Positions 1 to 9,146 of a DNA stretch of 60,674 nt are shown here, in pieces. The position numbers and the translations under genes are program-made. The DNA is from Oscillospiraceae bacterium. GTDB taxonomy: Bacteria > Bacillota > Clostridia > Oscillospirales > UBA929. Position 1 is the stretch's first letter; each line of letters begins with the position of its first letter. The notes under the pieces are model-generated. The model searched no databases, was not told where the DNA came from, and saw only the letters and a list, made by a program, of their open reading frames with translations. The stretch covers positions 1 to 60,674 of the forward strand of contig JAISCT010000032.1 of NCBI GenBank assembly GCA_031265355.1. Direction: 5' to 3'.

Positions 1-3000
1 TCCTACCGCTTCCCCGACTACAGCGAAGCGACGAACGACAACCTCAGCAACATGAACGGCACGATCAACAACGGCATCATGGTGTACGACATCATCAAGG
101 GAGAGAGAACTTATCAGTACCTCCCATCCGCTAAAGTGCCGCTGTACCCCTTCGGGTACGGACTGAGCTACGGCCAGTTCGAATATTCCAACGTGGCCGT
201 CTCCGCCATCAGCGACGGCAAGTTCACCGTCAGCGGCAAGGTGAAAAACACCGGAAGCAAGACCAGTGACGAAGTCGTGCAGATCTACAGCGCCTTCGCG
301 GACACTGAGTCGCGGATCAAACAGCCCATCAAGAAGCTGATCGCCTACGAGCGGCTGCATGACATCGCCCCAGGCGATGAAGAATCCTTCAGCTTTGTGA
401 TCGATCTGCAGGACAAACTGGGCGTGTGGGACGTGGAATCCGGCGGCTATGTGGTAGAAGCCGGCGCTTACGTCATCACGGCCGGCGGCTCCTCGGCCGA
501 CGCAGACGACATGGACGGTGTCGGCGGCAACGACGCCATGCTGACGGTCGCTGTAGGCGTCGGCGTAAACAACGGCGTAGATCTGACAGCCACGAAGCGC
601 GACCTCAAGAAGCTCACACTGGCGGAAAACCTCGACGACTACAGCGAAAAGGGCGAGCAGGTGGACGACATCGAGACGGTCAGCGCCTCCATCGCGTACA
701 AATCCAACACAGCCATCCAGTTCCGGAAGGACGGCGCGTGGATCAGCTTCAAAAACGTCGATTTCACATCGGCGCCCGCGCGTCTGACCGTGCAGGCCGG
801 TTCCGACAGAACCGGCAGCCTGACGGTATATGCGCTACCAACAGGTGGCGATCCCGACACCGAGCTTACCGCCGCCACCACCATCGCTACCATCGCTCTC
901 ACGGACACCCGCCCGGGCAGCTTGGCCACGGGGCTCGGCATCGGACCGGTAGGCGTATACCCGGGCAGCGTGGACGGCCAAACCTACAAAGACGCCTACG
1001 TGAAGCCGGAGTGGCGGAAGTACGGCGTGAACGTCACCGTAACCACGGGCACCTATGATATCTACATCGAGACGGAGAAGCGGGGCGCCGTCCTTGAGTG
1101 GCTCCAGTTCAACGCCCCCGAAACCGCCACCGACATTGCGATCGATCAGCTCTACTCGCTGGATTCCATCCGCGAAAAGAGTGGGGCGCTGACGCTTTCG
1201 GCCAATCTCACACCCGTCACCGCCCTGGATGCAGTGGCCTGGAGTGTCGCCAACAAGAGTGGTACCGGCGCGGCGCTCGCGGAGATCAACGCCGCCACTG
1301 GCGTGCTTACGGCCACCGGCGCGAACAACGGGACCGTCACCGTGACGGTCACAGCTGGGAACCAGACGGCCACGAAGGACATCCTGATCACCAACCAGCT
1401 CGACAGTAACAAAGTGACCGTCGACAGCCAAAATTTAACCGTGGATTATCTGCTGCTTCGGACCGGCGCCGCCTTTGGCGCGAACGACAACATCTCGCGC
1501 TGGCAGGGCACGAACCAGCAGACGGCGGTGTTCCTCGCGCCCGAGAGAGTCAACATCGGCGGCGCGTATTTCCTGTACGCCACACCCGGGTCCGGCTACA
1601 CCACTCTCCCCGCCAATGCGCTCGACTGGGCGGTGTACGGCAGTGACGGGGTTTCCGCAACAACCCTGGCGACGATCGATCAGGCGGGCCTGCTGACGGC
1701 CGCGGGCACGGGGAACGGAGACGTCGTGGTAAAGGCCACACTCAAAAACAACCTGGACATCTTCGTCACCCGCACGATCCGGCTGCAAAACCAGAGCCGC
1801 AAAGACGGCCGCAAGATGATCCAAGCGGAGAACTGGGACACGGCGACCGCCGGCAGCACCGGCAACCCAGCGACCACTTATATGGCCGGCGGCAACGAAG
1901 TGGGTCTCTACCAAACCGCCGCGGTGACAGCCGAGGTGAACCAGGCCGTACTGGGTTATAAGAAAGTCGATTTCGGCACAGACGCGGGCTCCTTCCAGAT
2001 CCGGATGGCCACCACCGCGAGTTCCACCCTGGAGCTATGGATCGACGGCCAGAACACGGCCGACGGCGGTGTCAAAATCGGCGGGCCGACGATCATCCCG
2101 GCGGGCGCTTCTTATGCGACATATCGAACCGTAGTTCTGCCCATTCTGCCGACAAGCGGCGAGCATGATCTCTACTTGGTGACAACCGCCACGGCGTCAG
2201 GTACCGCGCTGACGAACAGACTGAACTATTTCCAGCTCTTCTCGCTCGGGACCGGTGAGGTGGCCACATATACCGTGACTTTCAACCCCAACGGAGGCAC
2301 GGTGACAACCCCATCTCAGGTGGTCCTGATAGACACTCCAGCCACTGAGCCCACCGCCGCCTCTCGGCATGGTTACACGTTCAGCGGTTGGTACACGGCA
2401 GCGACCACCGGAAGCAAGTGGAACTTTGCCAATCCGGTGACTTCGGATCTCATACTGTATGCACATTGGGCCGAGGTTCCGTCCTCTGGGTATACCCCAA
2501 CCGGGCCAACGACTCCGAGTATCCCCAGCACGCCCGTCACCCCTGATGCGCCCAGCGGGCCGCTGGGCGGTTTCTCCGACGCGGGCCAAGTCTCCAGTTG
2601 GGCCACCGAATTTGTGGAACGGCTGGTGGAGGCGGAGATCATCTCCGGCCGCCCGAACGGCACCATCGACCCGCGGGGCAACGTGACACGCGCCGAATTC
2701 ACCAAGATGATCGTGTTGGGCCTCAAACTTGAGGCCGGCGAAGCACCCAAGTCATTCGCGGACGTGACCGCGGGCGACTGGTTCAAGAGTGTCGTCGACA
2801 TCGCCTCTTCGCACGAGATTGTGCTCGGTGTCTCGGAAACGGCCTTTGCCCCGAATCGCACGATCACCCGTCAGGATCTGTGCACCATTGTTTACCGTGG
2901 GCTGGTCGCGCTGGACGTGACGCTTCCGGCGATCGAAGACGGCGGCGCGTTCCCGGATGAGGCGCAGATCGCAAGCTACGCACTGGATGCGGTGAAGACA

Positions 3001-3177
3001 TTGAGACAGCTGAACATCGTCACCGGGCGCAGCAGCGGCGTCTTCGATCCGCGGGCGTACGCGACGCGTGAGGAAACCGCAAAGATCATCTGCGGCGTCA
3101 TCGACTATGTCGCCTCGGCTTCGGCCTCGGCGCCCGTCGACTCTACGGAGCCCGCATCTACGGAACCCGCCGCATAA
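1..3177 (+). CDS. SLH-anchored GH3-type glycoside hydrolase, 3' part (5' end outside window)
   Basis: The frame is open from base 1, so the gene starts upstream; the ATG at 52 is internal. The first residues hold the GH3 C-terminal signature (PFGYGLSY), followed by the fibronectin-III-like domain that closes GH3 enzymes. Next come beta-rich carbohydrate-binding-type modules, a Big_2-like Ig segment (about 1150-1400), another AENW-type CBM6-like module (about 1810-2250), an InlB/Listeria-Bacteroides repeat (about 2270-2470, ending in LYAHW), a Pro/Thr linker and three SLH repeats (about 2570-3120). SLH repeats bind pyruvylated secondary wall polymer, so the enzyme should sit on the cell surface and trim plant or microbial glycans. 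The catalytic N-terminal barrel is outside the window, so substrate and the nucleophile Asp cannot be judged. The gene ends in an Ala/Ser/Pro tail. Confidence 0.85.
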   Translation, partial: SYRFPDYSEATNDNLSNMNGTINNGIMVYDIIKGERTYQYLPSAKVPLYPFGYGLSYGQFEYSNVAVSAISDGKFTVSGKVKNTGSKTSDEVVQIYSAFADTESRIKQPIKKLIAYERLHDIAPGDEESFSFVIDLQDKLGVWDVESGGYVVEAGAYVITAGGSSADADDMDGVGGNDAMLTVAVGVGVNNGVDLTATKRDLKKLTLAENLDDYSEKGEQVDDIETVSASIAYKSNTAIQFRKDGAWISFKNVDFTSAPARLTVQAGSDRTGSLTVYALPTGGDPDTELTAATTIATIALTDTRPGSLATGLGIGPVGVYPGSVDGQTYKDAYVKPEWRKYGVNVTVTTGTYDIYIETEKRGAVLEWLQFNAPETATDIAIDQLYSLDSIREKSGALTLSANLTPVTALDAVAWSVANKSGTGAALAEINAATGVLTATGANNGTVTVTVTAGNQTATKDILITNQLDSNKVTVDSQNLTVDYLLLRTGAAFGANDNISRWQGTNQQTAVFLAPERVNIGGAYFLYATPGSGYTTLPANALDWAVYGSDGVSATTLATIDQAGLLTAAGTGNGDVVVKATLKNNLDIFVTRTIRLQNQSRKDGRKMIQAENWDTATAGSTGNPATTYMAGGNEVGLYQTAAVTAEVNQAVLGYKKVDFGTDAGSFQIRMATTASSTLELWIDGQNTADGGVKIGGPTIIPAGASYATYRTVVLPILPTSGEHDLYLVTTATASGTALTNRLNYFQLFSLGTGEVATYTVTFNPNGGTVTTPSQVVLIDTPATEPTAASRHGYTFSGWYTAATTGSKWNFANPVTSDLILYAHWAEVPSSGYTPTGPTTPSIPSTPVTPDAPSGPLGGFSDAGQVSSWATEFVERLVEAEIISGRPNGTIDPRGNVTRAEFTKMIVLGLKLEAGEAPKSFADVTAGDWFKSVVDIASSHEIVLGVSETAFAPNRTITRQDLCTIVYRGLVALDVTLPAIEDGGAFPDEAQIASYALDAVKTLRQLNIVTGRSSGVFDPRAYATREETAKIICGVIDYVASASASAPVDSTEPASTEPAA

Positions 3178-3197
3178 CTGGCAGAAAGCCAATCGAT

Positions 3198-3242
3198 ATA
3201 CGCAGGGTCCCCGGACGATGTTCGTCCGGGGACCCTGCGTAT
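3198..3242. repeat. Palindromic hairpin element, copy 1
   Basis: Perfect 21-bp arms (3198-3218 and 3222-3242) separated by TGT. The inner 37 bp (3202-3238) reappear as the reverse complement at 4939-4975. There is no T-run on either side, so a simple intrinsic terminator is less likely than a mobile palindromic repeat, although it may still stop readthrough from the upstream surface-protein gene. Confidence 0.8.
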
Positions 3243-3264
3243 TGCACACATATAACGCGGAAGT

Positions 3265-3423
3265 GTGGTTCATGAGCTGAAATACAGCCAAGGTTTTTAT
3301 GGTGCCGAATTATATGAATTTAATTGGCTTTTTCAGGTCGAGTGCATGGACTTTGACTGCTTTATTCGCAAAGCAGTACGCATTTATGAAAAACAAACTC
3401 GGGAACCGAGTCGACTTTTCTAA
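3265..3423 (+). pseudogene. Possible 52-codon gene remnant
   Basis: An open frame from GTG 3265 to TAA 3421-3423 encodes a plausible protein-like stretch (for example GFYGAELYEFNWLFQ) with balanced composition and lower GC than the surface-protein gene to the left. There is no convincing ribosome binding site, and the reading is closed just upstream, so it may be the 3' fragment of a gene disrupted when the hairpin-bounded segment formed. I recognise no family. It could also be chance coding. Confidence 0.2.
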
Positions 3424-3432
3424 CTCCGCTTA

Positions 3433-3461
3433 TTGACACGTGAGTTAATATGTGTTAGAAT
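3433..3461 (+). promoter_or_regulatory. Sigma-70-type promoter for the AlbA-domain gene
   Basis: TTGACA (3433-3438), 17-bp spacer, TAGAAT (3456-3461). The predicted start of transcription near 3468 lies after the GTG at 3452, so that upstream GTG cannot be the start codon and ATG 3491 is preferred. Confidence 0.75.
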
Positions 3462-3490
3462 GTCAAGTGTATAAAACGCGAGGTGAAGAT

Positions 3491-4801
3491 ATGGCATTTA
3501 AGGAAAGCGAAACTGTTGAACTCAAATCTGAGGTCGTCAACGAAATCAAGAAAAGTGTTATCGCATTTGCCAACAGCGGCGGCGGAATGCTTTATGTCGG
3601 TGTAGACAACAACGGAGATGTCGTTGGGCTTGCTGACGCAGACGCTGATCTATTGAATATAAACAATATGCTCCGCGATAGCATCAAGCCCGATGTGACG
3701 ATGTTCGCGCAGAGCAGGGTTGAGAACGTTGACGGCAAACAGATTATCGCCATCACCATTCATGGCGGTACGGAGCGTCCGTATTACCTTGCGGGTAAAG
3801 GTATTCGCCCGGAAGGTGTGTATGTGCGCCACGGAGCAGCGAGTGTTCCGGCGACCGACACCGCCATTCGCAAAATGATACGAGAGACAGACGGCGACAG
3901 TTATGAGAAACTACGCTCCGTTGAACAGGCGTTGATTTTCACTTCTGCCGAAACGGAGTTTGCCGCTCGCAAGATCGCGTTCGGTGAACCGCAGATGACG
4001 ACGCTTGGTCTGCTGACCGATGACCGCATCTGTACAAATCTCGCGCTGCTGCTGTCGGAGCAATGCCCGCACACAATCAAAGTGGCGGTGTTTCAAGATA
4101 TAACACAAAGCACATTCAAAGATCGACGCGAGTTTGGCGGCTCGCTGTTCAGGCAAATTGGCGAGGTTTACGAGTACCTTGACCTGAACAACAATACGAA
4201 CGCTACATTTGACAAGCTGTTGCGAATTGACACACGCGATTATCCGGATGCGGCTCTGCGCGAGGCATTGATTAACGCTGTCGTTCACCGCGAGTACGCG
4301 ACAAGCGGGAGTATTCTCATAAAGATATTCACCGACCGCACGGAATTCATCTCTCCCGGCGGTTTGGTCGGCAGCATTGAGATTGGCGACATCATGACGG
4401 GCTACTCCGTCTGCCGCAATCAAAACCTCGCGGCGGTATTCTACCGTTTGCAGCTGATTGAAGCCTACGGTACCGGTATCTTAAAAATATTTGAGAGCTA
4501 CAGAACCTCACGCACACAGCCGAAGATTGAGGTCACCCCCAATGTGTTCAAAATGATACTGCCAAACTTAAACCATGTCACAGCGCGTATTGATTCTAAC
4601 ACTTTAACGCCGCAAGAACGAGTTGTGAACTACCTCAAAGAACACGGCTCAATTACCCGCAGGCAAACGGAGGAACTACTCGGAGTGGCTCAAACGGCAG
4701 CGGGCAAGGTGCTCCGCAAACTGGTTGAAGACGGCAAATTGATCCGCAAGGGTGATACCCGCAAACTACGCTATTTCATTTCTAATCCAAGTTTCGTATA
4801 A
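3491..4801 (+). CDS. AlbA_2/Schlafen-domain ATP-binding protein (RecG-like C-terminus)
   Basis: A 436-aa protein starting at ATG 3491 behind GAGGTG. Residues about 1-120 form an AlbA_2 (Schlafen-type) domain: FKESETVELK at the start, then FANSGGGMLYVGVDNNG. The middle-to-C-terminal part carries the motif block EALINAVVHREY followed by FISPGGL, typical of the GHKL-like ATPase (HATPase_c_4) in these proteins, and the last 70 residues look like a winged helix (ITRRQTEELLGVAQTAAGKVL). Members are usually annotated as transcriptional regulators or ATP-dependent helicase-like proteins and are often mobile or defence-associated; the precise function is not known. GC is clearly lower than in neighbouring genes and the gene is flanked by inverted copies of one hairpin, suggesting acquisition. 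It has its own promoter. Confidence 0.8.
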   Translation: MAFKESETVELKSEVVNEIKKSVIAFANSGGGMLYVGVDNNGDVVGLADADADLLNINNMLRDSIKPDVTMFAQSRVENVDGKQIIAITIHGGTERPYYLAGKGIRPEGVYVRHGAASVPATDTAIRKMIRETDGDSYEKLRSVEQALIFTSAETEFAARKIAFGEPQMTTLGLLTDDRICTNLALLLSEQCPHTIKVAVFQDITQSTFKDRREFGGSLFRQIGEVYEYLDLNNNTNATFDKLLRIDTRDYPDAALREALINAVVHREYATSGSILIKIFTDRTEFISPGGLVGSIEIGDIMTGYSVCRNQNLAAVFYRLQLIEAYGTGILKIFESYRTSRTQPKIEVTPNVFKMILPNLNHVTARIDSNTLTPQERVVNYLKEHGSITRRQTEELLGVAQTAAGKVLRKLVEDGKLIRKGDTRKLRYFISNPSFV

Positions 4802-4927
4802 AAAACCTGCGAAGCATTGGAAACACTGGATTGGCTCAAATCAGTTATACAGGAATAAGTGTAGCCCGTAGCTATTGCGTAGCCGGCAGGAAAGCCGTTC
4901 GACTCTTCGACAACCACCACACAACAT

Positions 4928-4986
4928 ACAGCAAACAGGCAGGGTCCCCGGACGAACATCGTCCGGGGACCCTGCCTGTTTGCTGT
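4928..4986. repeat. Palindromic hairpin element, copy 2
   Basis: Perfect 28-bp arms (4928-4955 and 4959-4986) with loop ACA. The core 4939-4975 is the exact reverse complement of 3202-3238, while the outer stem sequence differs from copy 1 but still pairs perfectly. It lies between two convergent genes (ending 4801 plus and 5057 minus), so it could also act as a bidirectional terminator. Confidence 0.8.
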
Positions 4987-5056
4987 GCGCCGCGAAGAGA
5001 CTCTATACTTCCATATTTTTACATTTCAATGTCTTTAAACACATCCCTCGCCGACA

Positions 5057-5986
5057 TCAGAGCGCGTCCAGGGATGCGAGACATTCCCGGATCGCCTCGA
5101 AGGAGGTGTACCGGGGCGCAAACCCGAGCAGACGCGCCGCTTTCTCTGTGGAGGCGCTGGGGCTGTGGGCGATGTGCGAGAGTGTCGCCTCCGCCTCCTC
5201 TTCGCTCACGCGCGTCTTCCAGACGTCGTAGGGCTCAAAGCGCAGGTCCGCCTGGCGGCCATACCAGCCGGCCGCCTCCAGGGCGTAGCCCCGCAGCGTG
5301 ACGGCGCGCGGGGACACCGCGTGGAACCCCTGCCCAAACGCCGGCGCCCCGGCTCGGATGGCCGCGAGGAATACGCCGGCCACGTCCCGCGCGTGGACAT
5401 GGTGGAGGGTTTCCATGCCGAAATTCGGCAGATACAGCGGCGCCCCCGCCCGCAGGGTGTAAAACGCGTCCAAGCTCTTGCATCCCTGCGGATTGATCGG
5501 CACATCGCCCGGGCAGACAATGTGGCCGGGGTGTACCGCCGTGCCCGGGAAGGCGTGTTCCGCAAAGGCCCGGGCGATGGTTTTGTCCATCTTGTCCTTC
5601 TCGACGCCATATGCCTCCAGCGGAAAACGGCCCTCCTCCTCCAGAACGGGGACCGCCCCGCTCGGTCCGTGCATCCACACGCTGCCGCAGACCAGGTAGT
5701 GCGCGACGGCGCCGCGCAGCGTGCCGATCAGCCGGCGCATGTCCGCGTCTTCGAAACAGATCATGTCCACGACGACATCCGCCCCCAGCGCCCGGACCGC
5801 GTCCGCGAAGTCCGCCGCGCTCCTGTCGAGGTTCACCTGCCGCACCTGCCGCCATGCGTCCTGTTTCGCAAAGGGCTCCGTCTGCCCCCGGCTGACGCAG
5901 GCGACTTCGAAGCCCTCCTCTACGAGCATGGGCACAAGATAGCCGCCCACCTTGCCCCGCCCGCCAATGACAACCGCTTTCTTCAT
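5057..5986 (-). CDS. NAD-dependent epimerase/dehydratase family protein
   Basis: A 309-aa extended-SDR-like protein. The N-terminus VVIGGRGKVGGYLVPML is a Rossmann-fold glycine-rich loop for NAD(P). An Asp-containing segment at the end of beta-4 (ADVVVDMICFED) and later FGMETLHHVHARDVAG fit the atypical SDR/epimerase group. The classical YxxxK pair is replaced by a YGVEKDKMD segment around residue 123, so activity as a sugar epimerase is uncertain; it could be an NADP-binding reductase or sensor. It is the last gene of a minus-strand run with the two PLP enzymes, 85 bp after the preceding stop. A G-rich binding site lies just before the ATG. High-GC codon use matches the neighbours. Confidence 0.7.
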   Translation of the reverse strand: MKKAVVIGGRGKVGGYLVPMLVEEGFEVACVSRGQTEPFAKQDAWRQVRQVNLDRSAADFADAVRALGADVVVDMICFEDADMRRLIGTLRGAVAHYLVCGSVWMHGPSGAVPVLEEEGRFPLEAYGVEKDKMDKTIARAFAEHAFPGTAVHPGHIVCPGDVPINPQGCKSLDAFYTLRAGAPLYLPNFGMETLHHVHARDVAGVFLAAIRAGAPAFGQGFHAVSPRAVTLRGYALEAAGWYGRQADLRFEPYDVWKTRVSEEEAEATLSHIAHSPSASTEKAARLLGFAPRYTSFEAIRECLASLDAL

Positions 5987-6071
5987 CCGCGCGCCCCCCT
6001 TTTTTCTCTCTTTAACATCTCTGTATCCCTCTGTATCTTGAGGTATCCCGAATCCGCGTCCGCCCGGCCCC

Positions 6072-7247
6072 TCAGGCGTCGCCGGCGATCCGCCCGAGTT
6101 GTGTCAGCGCCTGGGCCAGCACGGACCGGGGACAGGCAAAATTGATCCGCTGGAAGCCCGCGCCACCCGCGCCAAACATGGGGCCCTCGTCCAGCCACAG
6201 CCCGGCCCGGCGGACAATCCGGTCGTCCAGCTCGGCGGCCGTGAGCCCCAGCGCTCGGCAGTCCAGCCAGGCGAGGTAGGTGCCCTCCGGCTCAACCAGA
6301 CGCACCGCCGGCAGTGCCCGCGCCAGCGTGTCGCGCAGGAGCGCAAGGTTGCCGACGAGATAGACCTTCAGCGCCTCCAGCCACGCCTCCCCGCCGGCGT
6401 AGGCGGCCCGGCAGGCGACAAGACCCATGATCCCGAGCTGGCTCAGCCCGGCGGCGGCGTACGCCCGCGCAAACGCGGCCCTGAGGCGCGGGTCCGCGAT
6501 TAGGATGTTGGAAATCTGCAGACCCGCCAGATTGAAGGTCTTGGAGGGCGCGGTGCAGGTGATCGTGATATCCCGCAGCGCGGGGCTGAGATCGGCAAAG
6601 ACCCGGTGCCGGCGGCCCGGGAAGACAAAATCCGCGTGGATTTCGTCGGAGACCACGCGCACACCGTGCCGGAGGCAGACGTCGCCCAACCGCGTGAGTT
6701 CCTCTTCGGTCCAGACGCGGCCCACCGGGTTGTGCGGGCTACAGAGGATAAAGAGCGTGACCCGCCCCGCCTCGACCTTGGCCTCGAAATCGGCGAAGTC
6801 GATTTGATAGCGCCCGTCCCTCAGAACCAGTTCGCTGACCACCAGCGTCCGGCCCGTGCTCCGCACCGCCGAGGAGAAGGGATAATACACCGGCTGCTGG
6901 ATGATGACGCCGTCCCCCGGCGCGGTGAACGCCTGCACCGCGATATGGAGGGCGGTCACGACGCCCGGCGTCTTGACGATCCAGTCCGGCTCGATCCGCC
7001 ACCGGAACCGGCGCCAAAACCAGCTTTGCAGCACGGCGGCGTAGTCCTCGCCGGCGTCGGAATAACCGAAGATGCCGTGCCGGCTCCGCTCCATCAGCGC
7101 ATCCAGCACACAGGGCGGCGCCTGAAAGTCCATGTCCGCCACCCACAGCGGCAAAATCCCCTCCGGCTTGCCCCGCCGGCGGGCAAAATCGTACTTGAGG
7201 CTGTCGGTGTTCGTGCGGTCGATCACCCGGTCGAAGTCGTACGCCAT
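6072..7247 (-). CDS. MalY/PatB-type pyridoxal-phosphate C-S beta-lyase
   Basis: A 391-aa fold-type I aminotransferase-like protein. The N-terminus (LPLWVADMDF) is the hallmark of the MalY/PatB subgroup, the SDEIHAD motif is present, and the PLP lysine lies in SKTFNLAGLQ around residue 235. The family cleaves cystathionine, cysteine or S-substituted cysteines to a thiol (or H2S), ammonia and pyruvate. The gene starts 4 bp after the stop of the trans-sulfuration gene, so the two are co-transcribed; together they can move sulfur between cysteine and homocysteine. PatB-like enzymes can also release methanethiol-type thiols, which matters given the nitrogenase-like operon next door. Exact substrate cannot be read from sequence. 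Confidence 0.88.
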   Translation of the reverse strand: MAYDFDRVIDRTNTDSLKYDFARRRGKPEGILPLWVADMDFQAPPCVLDALMERSRHGIFGYSDAGEDYAAVLQSWFWRRFRWRIEPDWIVKTPGVVTALHIAVQAFTAPGDGVIIQQPVYYPFSSAVRSTGRTLVVSELVLRDGRYQIDFADFEAKVEAGRVTLFILCSPHNPVGRVWTEEELTRLGDVCLRHGVRVVSDEIHADFVFPGRRHRVFADLSPALRDITITCTAPSKTFNLAGLQISNILIADPRLRAAFARAYAAAGLSQLGIMGLVACRAAYAGGEAWLEALKVYLVGNLALLRDTLARALPAVRLVEPEGTYLAWLDCRALGLTAAELDDRIVRRAGLWLDEGPMFGAGGAGFQRINFACPRSVLAQALTQLGRIAGDA

Positions 7248-7250
7248 GGC

Positions 7251-8408
7251 TCAGCGCCCCCTGTCCGGCCCGGCGGCGATGGCCTGGCCAAGATCGGCGA
7301 TCAGATCCTCCGCCGCCTCCAGGCCCACCGACAGCCGCAGCAGCCGGTTTGTGATGCCCTTGGCCTCCCGCTCCGTCTCGGGGATGTCGGCGTGGGTCTG
7401 GAGCATCGGATAGGTGATCAGGCTCTCCGCCCCGCCCAGGCTCTCGGCGTATCGGATGACCTTCACGGTCCGCAAGATGCGCTCCGCCGTCTCCGCCCGG
7501 TCCGTACCAAAGGAGAGCATGGCTCCAAAGCCGCGGGTCTGCCGGCAGGAGATCTCATATTGCGGATGGTCGGGCAGGCCGGGGTAATAGACGGTCTCGA
7601 TCCCCGGCTGGGTCCGCAGCCACCGGGCGATTTGCAGGGCGCTCTCCTGCTGGCGCTCCATGCGCACGGCCAGCGTCTTGATGCTGCGGATCAGCAGCCA
7701 ACTCTCGAAGGGAGAGAGACAGGAACCCACGGTCTTGTGCAGAAAGCGCAGCCGCTCGGCGAGCGCCGGGTCTCGCACGACGAGGAAGCCCGAGAGCGTG
7801 TCGTTGTGCCCGCCTAAGTACTTCGTGCCGCTGTGGACGACGATGTCCGCCCCGAGGTCCAGCGGCTTTTGAAAGCAGGGCGTGAGGAAGGTGTTGTCCA
7901 CAAGCAGCCGAAGCCCCCGCGCCCGCGCCACGCCGGCCACCGCGGCGATGTCGGTGACCTGCATCATCGGGTTTGTCGGCGTCTCGACGAAGACGGCCTT
8001 TGTACGCGGCGTGACGGCCGCCTCCACCCGCGCGGGGTCCGAGGTATTCACGAGACTGAAGGTGATCCCGTTTTTGGTGGAGAGGTGAAAAAACAGGCGG
8101 TGGGTACCGCCGTAGATGTCGTCGGAGGCAATGATATGGTCGCCCGGCGCAAAGAGTTCCATCGCCAGCGAGATGGCAGCCATGCCGGATGAGAAGGCCA
8201 GCGCGTCGACGCCGCCTTCCAGCCCCGCGAGCAGCGCCTCCAGATGCTCCCGCGTGGGGTTTTGCTGCCGCGAATAGTCATACCCGGTGCTCTCTCCCAC
8301 ACCGGGGTGCGCAAACGTGGCCGACTGAAAAATCGGCACACTGACGGCCCCTGTCACATCGTATTTCTTAGCGCTTCCATGAACACAAAATGTCTGAAAT
8401 TCCAACAC
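7251..8408 (-). CDS. Trans-sulfuration PLP enzyme (cystathionine gamma-synthase / lyase family)
   Basis: A 385-aa Cys/Met-metabolism PLP enzyme. The start is placed at GTG 8408 (or TTG 8405) behind AAGGGGAG; the longer frame to 8489 lacks family-like sequence. Visible landmarks are VPIFQSATFAHP near the N-terminus, YSRQQNPT, FSSGMAAI, the ETPTNP substrate/cofactor loop and the PLP lysine in HSGTKYLGGHND. Length (about 380) suits the cystathionine gamma-synthase, gamma-lyase or beta-lyase branches better than the longer (about 430) O-acetylhomoserine sulfhydrylases, but direct sulfhydrylation cannot be excluded. It would convert activated homoserine plus a thiol donor, or cleave cystathionine. 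It follows the Rrf2 regulator and precedes malY/patB, so regulation by cysteine or sulfur status is likely. Confidence 0.88.
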   Translation of the reverse strand: MLEFQTFCVHGSAKKYDVTGAVSVPIFQSATFAHPGVGESTGYDYSRQQNPTREHLEALLAGLEGGVDALAFSSGMAAISLAMELFAPGDHIIASDDIYGGTHRLFFHLSTKNGITFSLVNTSDPARVEAAVTPRTKAVFVETPTNPMMQVTDIAAVAGVARARGLRLLVDNTFLTPCFQKPLDLGADIVVHSGTKYLGGHNDTLSGFLVVRDPALAERLRFLHKTVGSCLSPFESWLLIRSIKTLAVRMERQQESALQIARWLRTQPGIETVYYPGLPDHPQYEISCRQTRGFGAMLSFGTDRAETAERILRTVKVIRYAESLGGAESLITYPMLQTHADIPETEREAKGITNRLLRLSVGLEAAEDLIADLGQAIAAGPDRGR

Positions 8409-8492
8409 ACTCTCCCCTTCCCGGCCGCACAGCGCCTTACAAGCAGCCACCTGTTCCGCATCGCCCCGCGCGCAGCGCCTCACAGACAAATT

Positions 8493-8939
8493 TCAAAGGT
8501 AGTACATAAACGCCTGCTCGCCGCGCTGGGCTTCGGCAAAGTCCAGCAGGTCCTGCACGCTCACACGGGCCATGGCGTCGCGGATGCTCTTGTCCAGCGC
8601 GTCGAACACCAACGACTGCATCGCCATCGCTATTTCCGGCGCGCTCTTTTCTACCGAGCTGCCGGCCGGGTCCATCAGCGCGTTCTCGACGACCATCAGC
8701 ACATTCCACACCGTGATGTTCTTCGGAGGCTGCGCCAGCTGGTAACCGCCGCGAGACCCCTTTTCGGAGACCAAAACGCCGCCCTTCTTGAGCTGCGCAA
8801 ACACCTGTTCGAGGTAGATTTTAGAGATTCCGAGCTGGCTCGCGATGCTGATTGTGGAGATGTTCTCGTTCTTTGACGAGCTCCGCGCAATCTCTGTGAC
8901 GGCGGCCAGCGCATATCGCCCCTTGGCGGAAATTCGCAT
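8493..8939 (-). CDS. Rrf2-family regulator without cysteines (CymR-like)
   Basis: A 148-aa Rrf2 protein starting at ATG 8939 behind AAGGAGGG. The N-terminal winged helix is typical: MRISAKGRYAL, then SIASQLGISKIYLEQVF and KGSRGGYQLA. There is no cysteine anywhere in the protein, so it cannot hold the [2Fe-2S] cluster of IscR or NsrR. Cysteine-free members include CymR of Bacillus and Staphylococcus, which represses cysteine and methionine uptake and synthesis genes and is controlled by complex formation with cysteine synthase CysK. Here a cysK gene begins 0.5 kb away on the other strand and PLP sulfur enzymes follow directly, so a CymR-type role is the best inference. It probably controls both divergent promoters. 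Confidence 0.85.
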   Translation of the reverse strand: MRISAKGRYALAAVTEIARSSSKNENISTISIASQLGISKIYLEQVFAQLKKGGVLVSEKGSRGGYQLAQPPKNITVWNVLMVVENALMDPAGSSVEKSAPEIAMAMQSLVFDALDKSIRDAMARVSVQDLLDFAEAQRGEQAFMYYL

Positions 8940-9002
8940 GGGGATACCCTCCTTGTGCTGCGGTCTCCCTTCGGGCGCGCCCGAAGATCACCAACCGATT
9001 CC

Positions 9003-9043
9003 ATATGTAATATACAATATCCCAAAGAATCCCCATTTGTCAA
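9003..9043 (-). promoter_or_regulatory. Promoter and candidate operator of the rrf2-sulfur enzyme operon
   Basis: On the minus strand: TTGACA (9043-9038), 18-bp spacer, TATTGT (9019-9014). A 22-bp element (9003-9024) beginning TGGGATATTGTATATT covers the -10 box and differs at only two positions from the element at 9165-9186 of the opposite promoter. This placement would let one regulator repress both operons. Confidence 0.65.
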
Positions 9044-9146
9044 GGCCGAGACGAAAATCCGCGCCAAGATTCTCATCCCCCGGCGCGCGTTTGCCTCGGC
9101 CCGCAAAATATCTGGGACAAAATACCCGCCAATTTCTCTGAAGGGC

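Noticed and set aside
3198..3242. Plain rho-independent terminator
   Set aside because: No T-run after the stem, and the same core recurs inverted at 4939-4975; kept as a repeat with a possible terminator side function.
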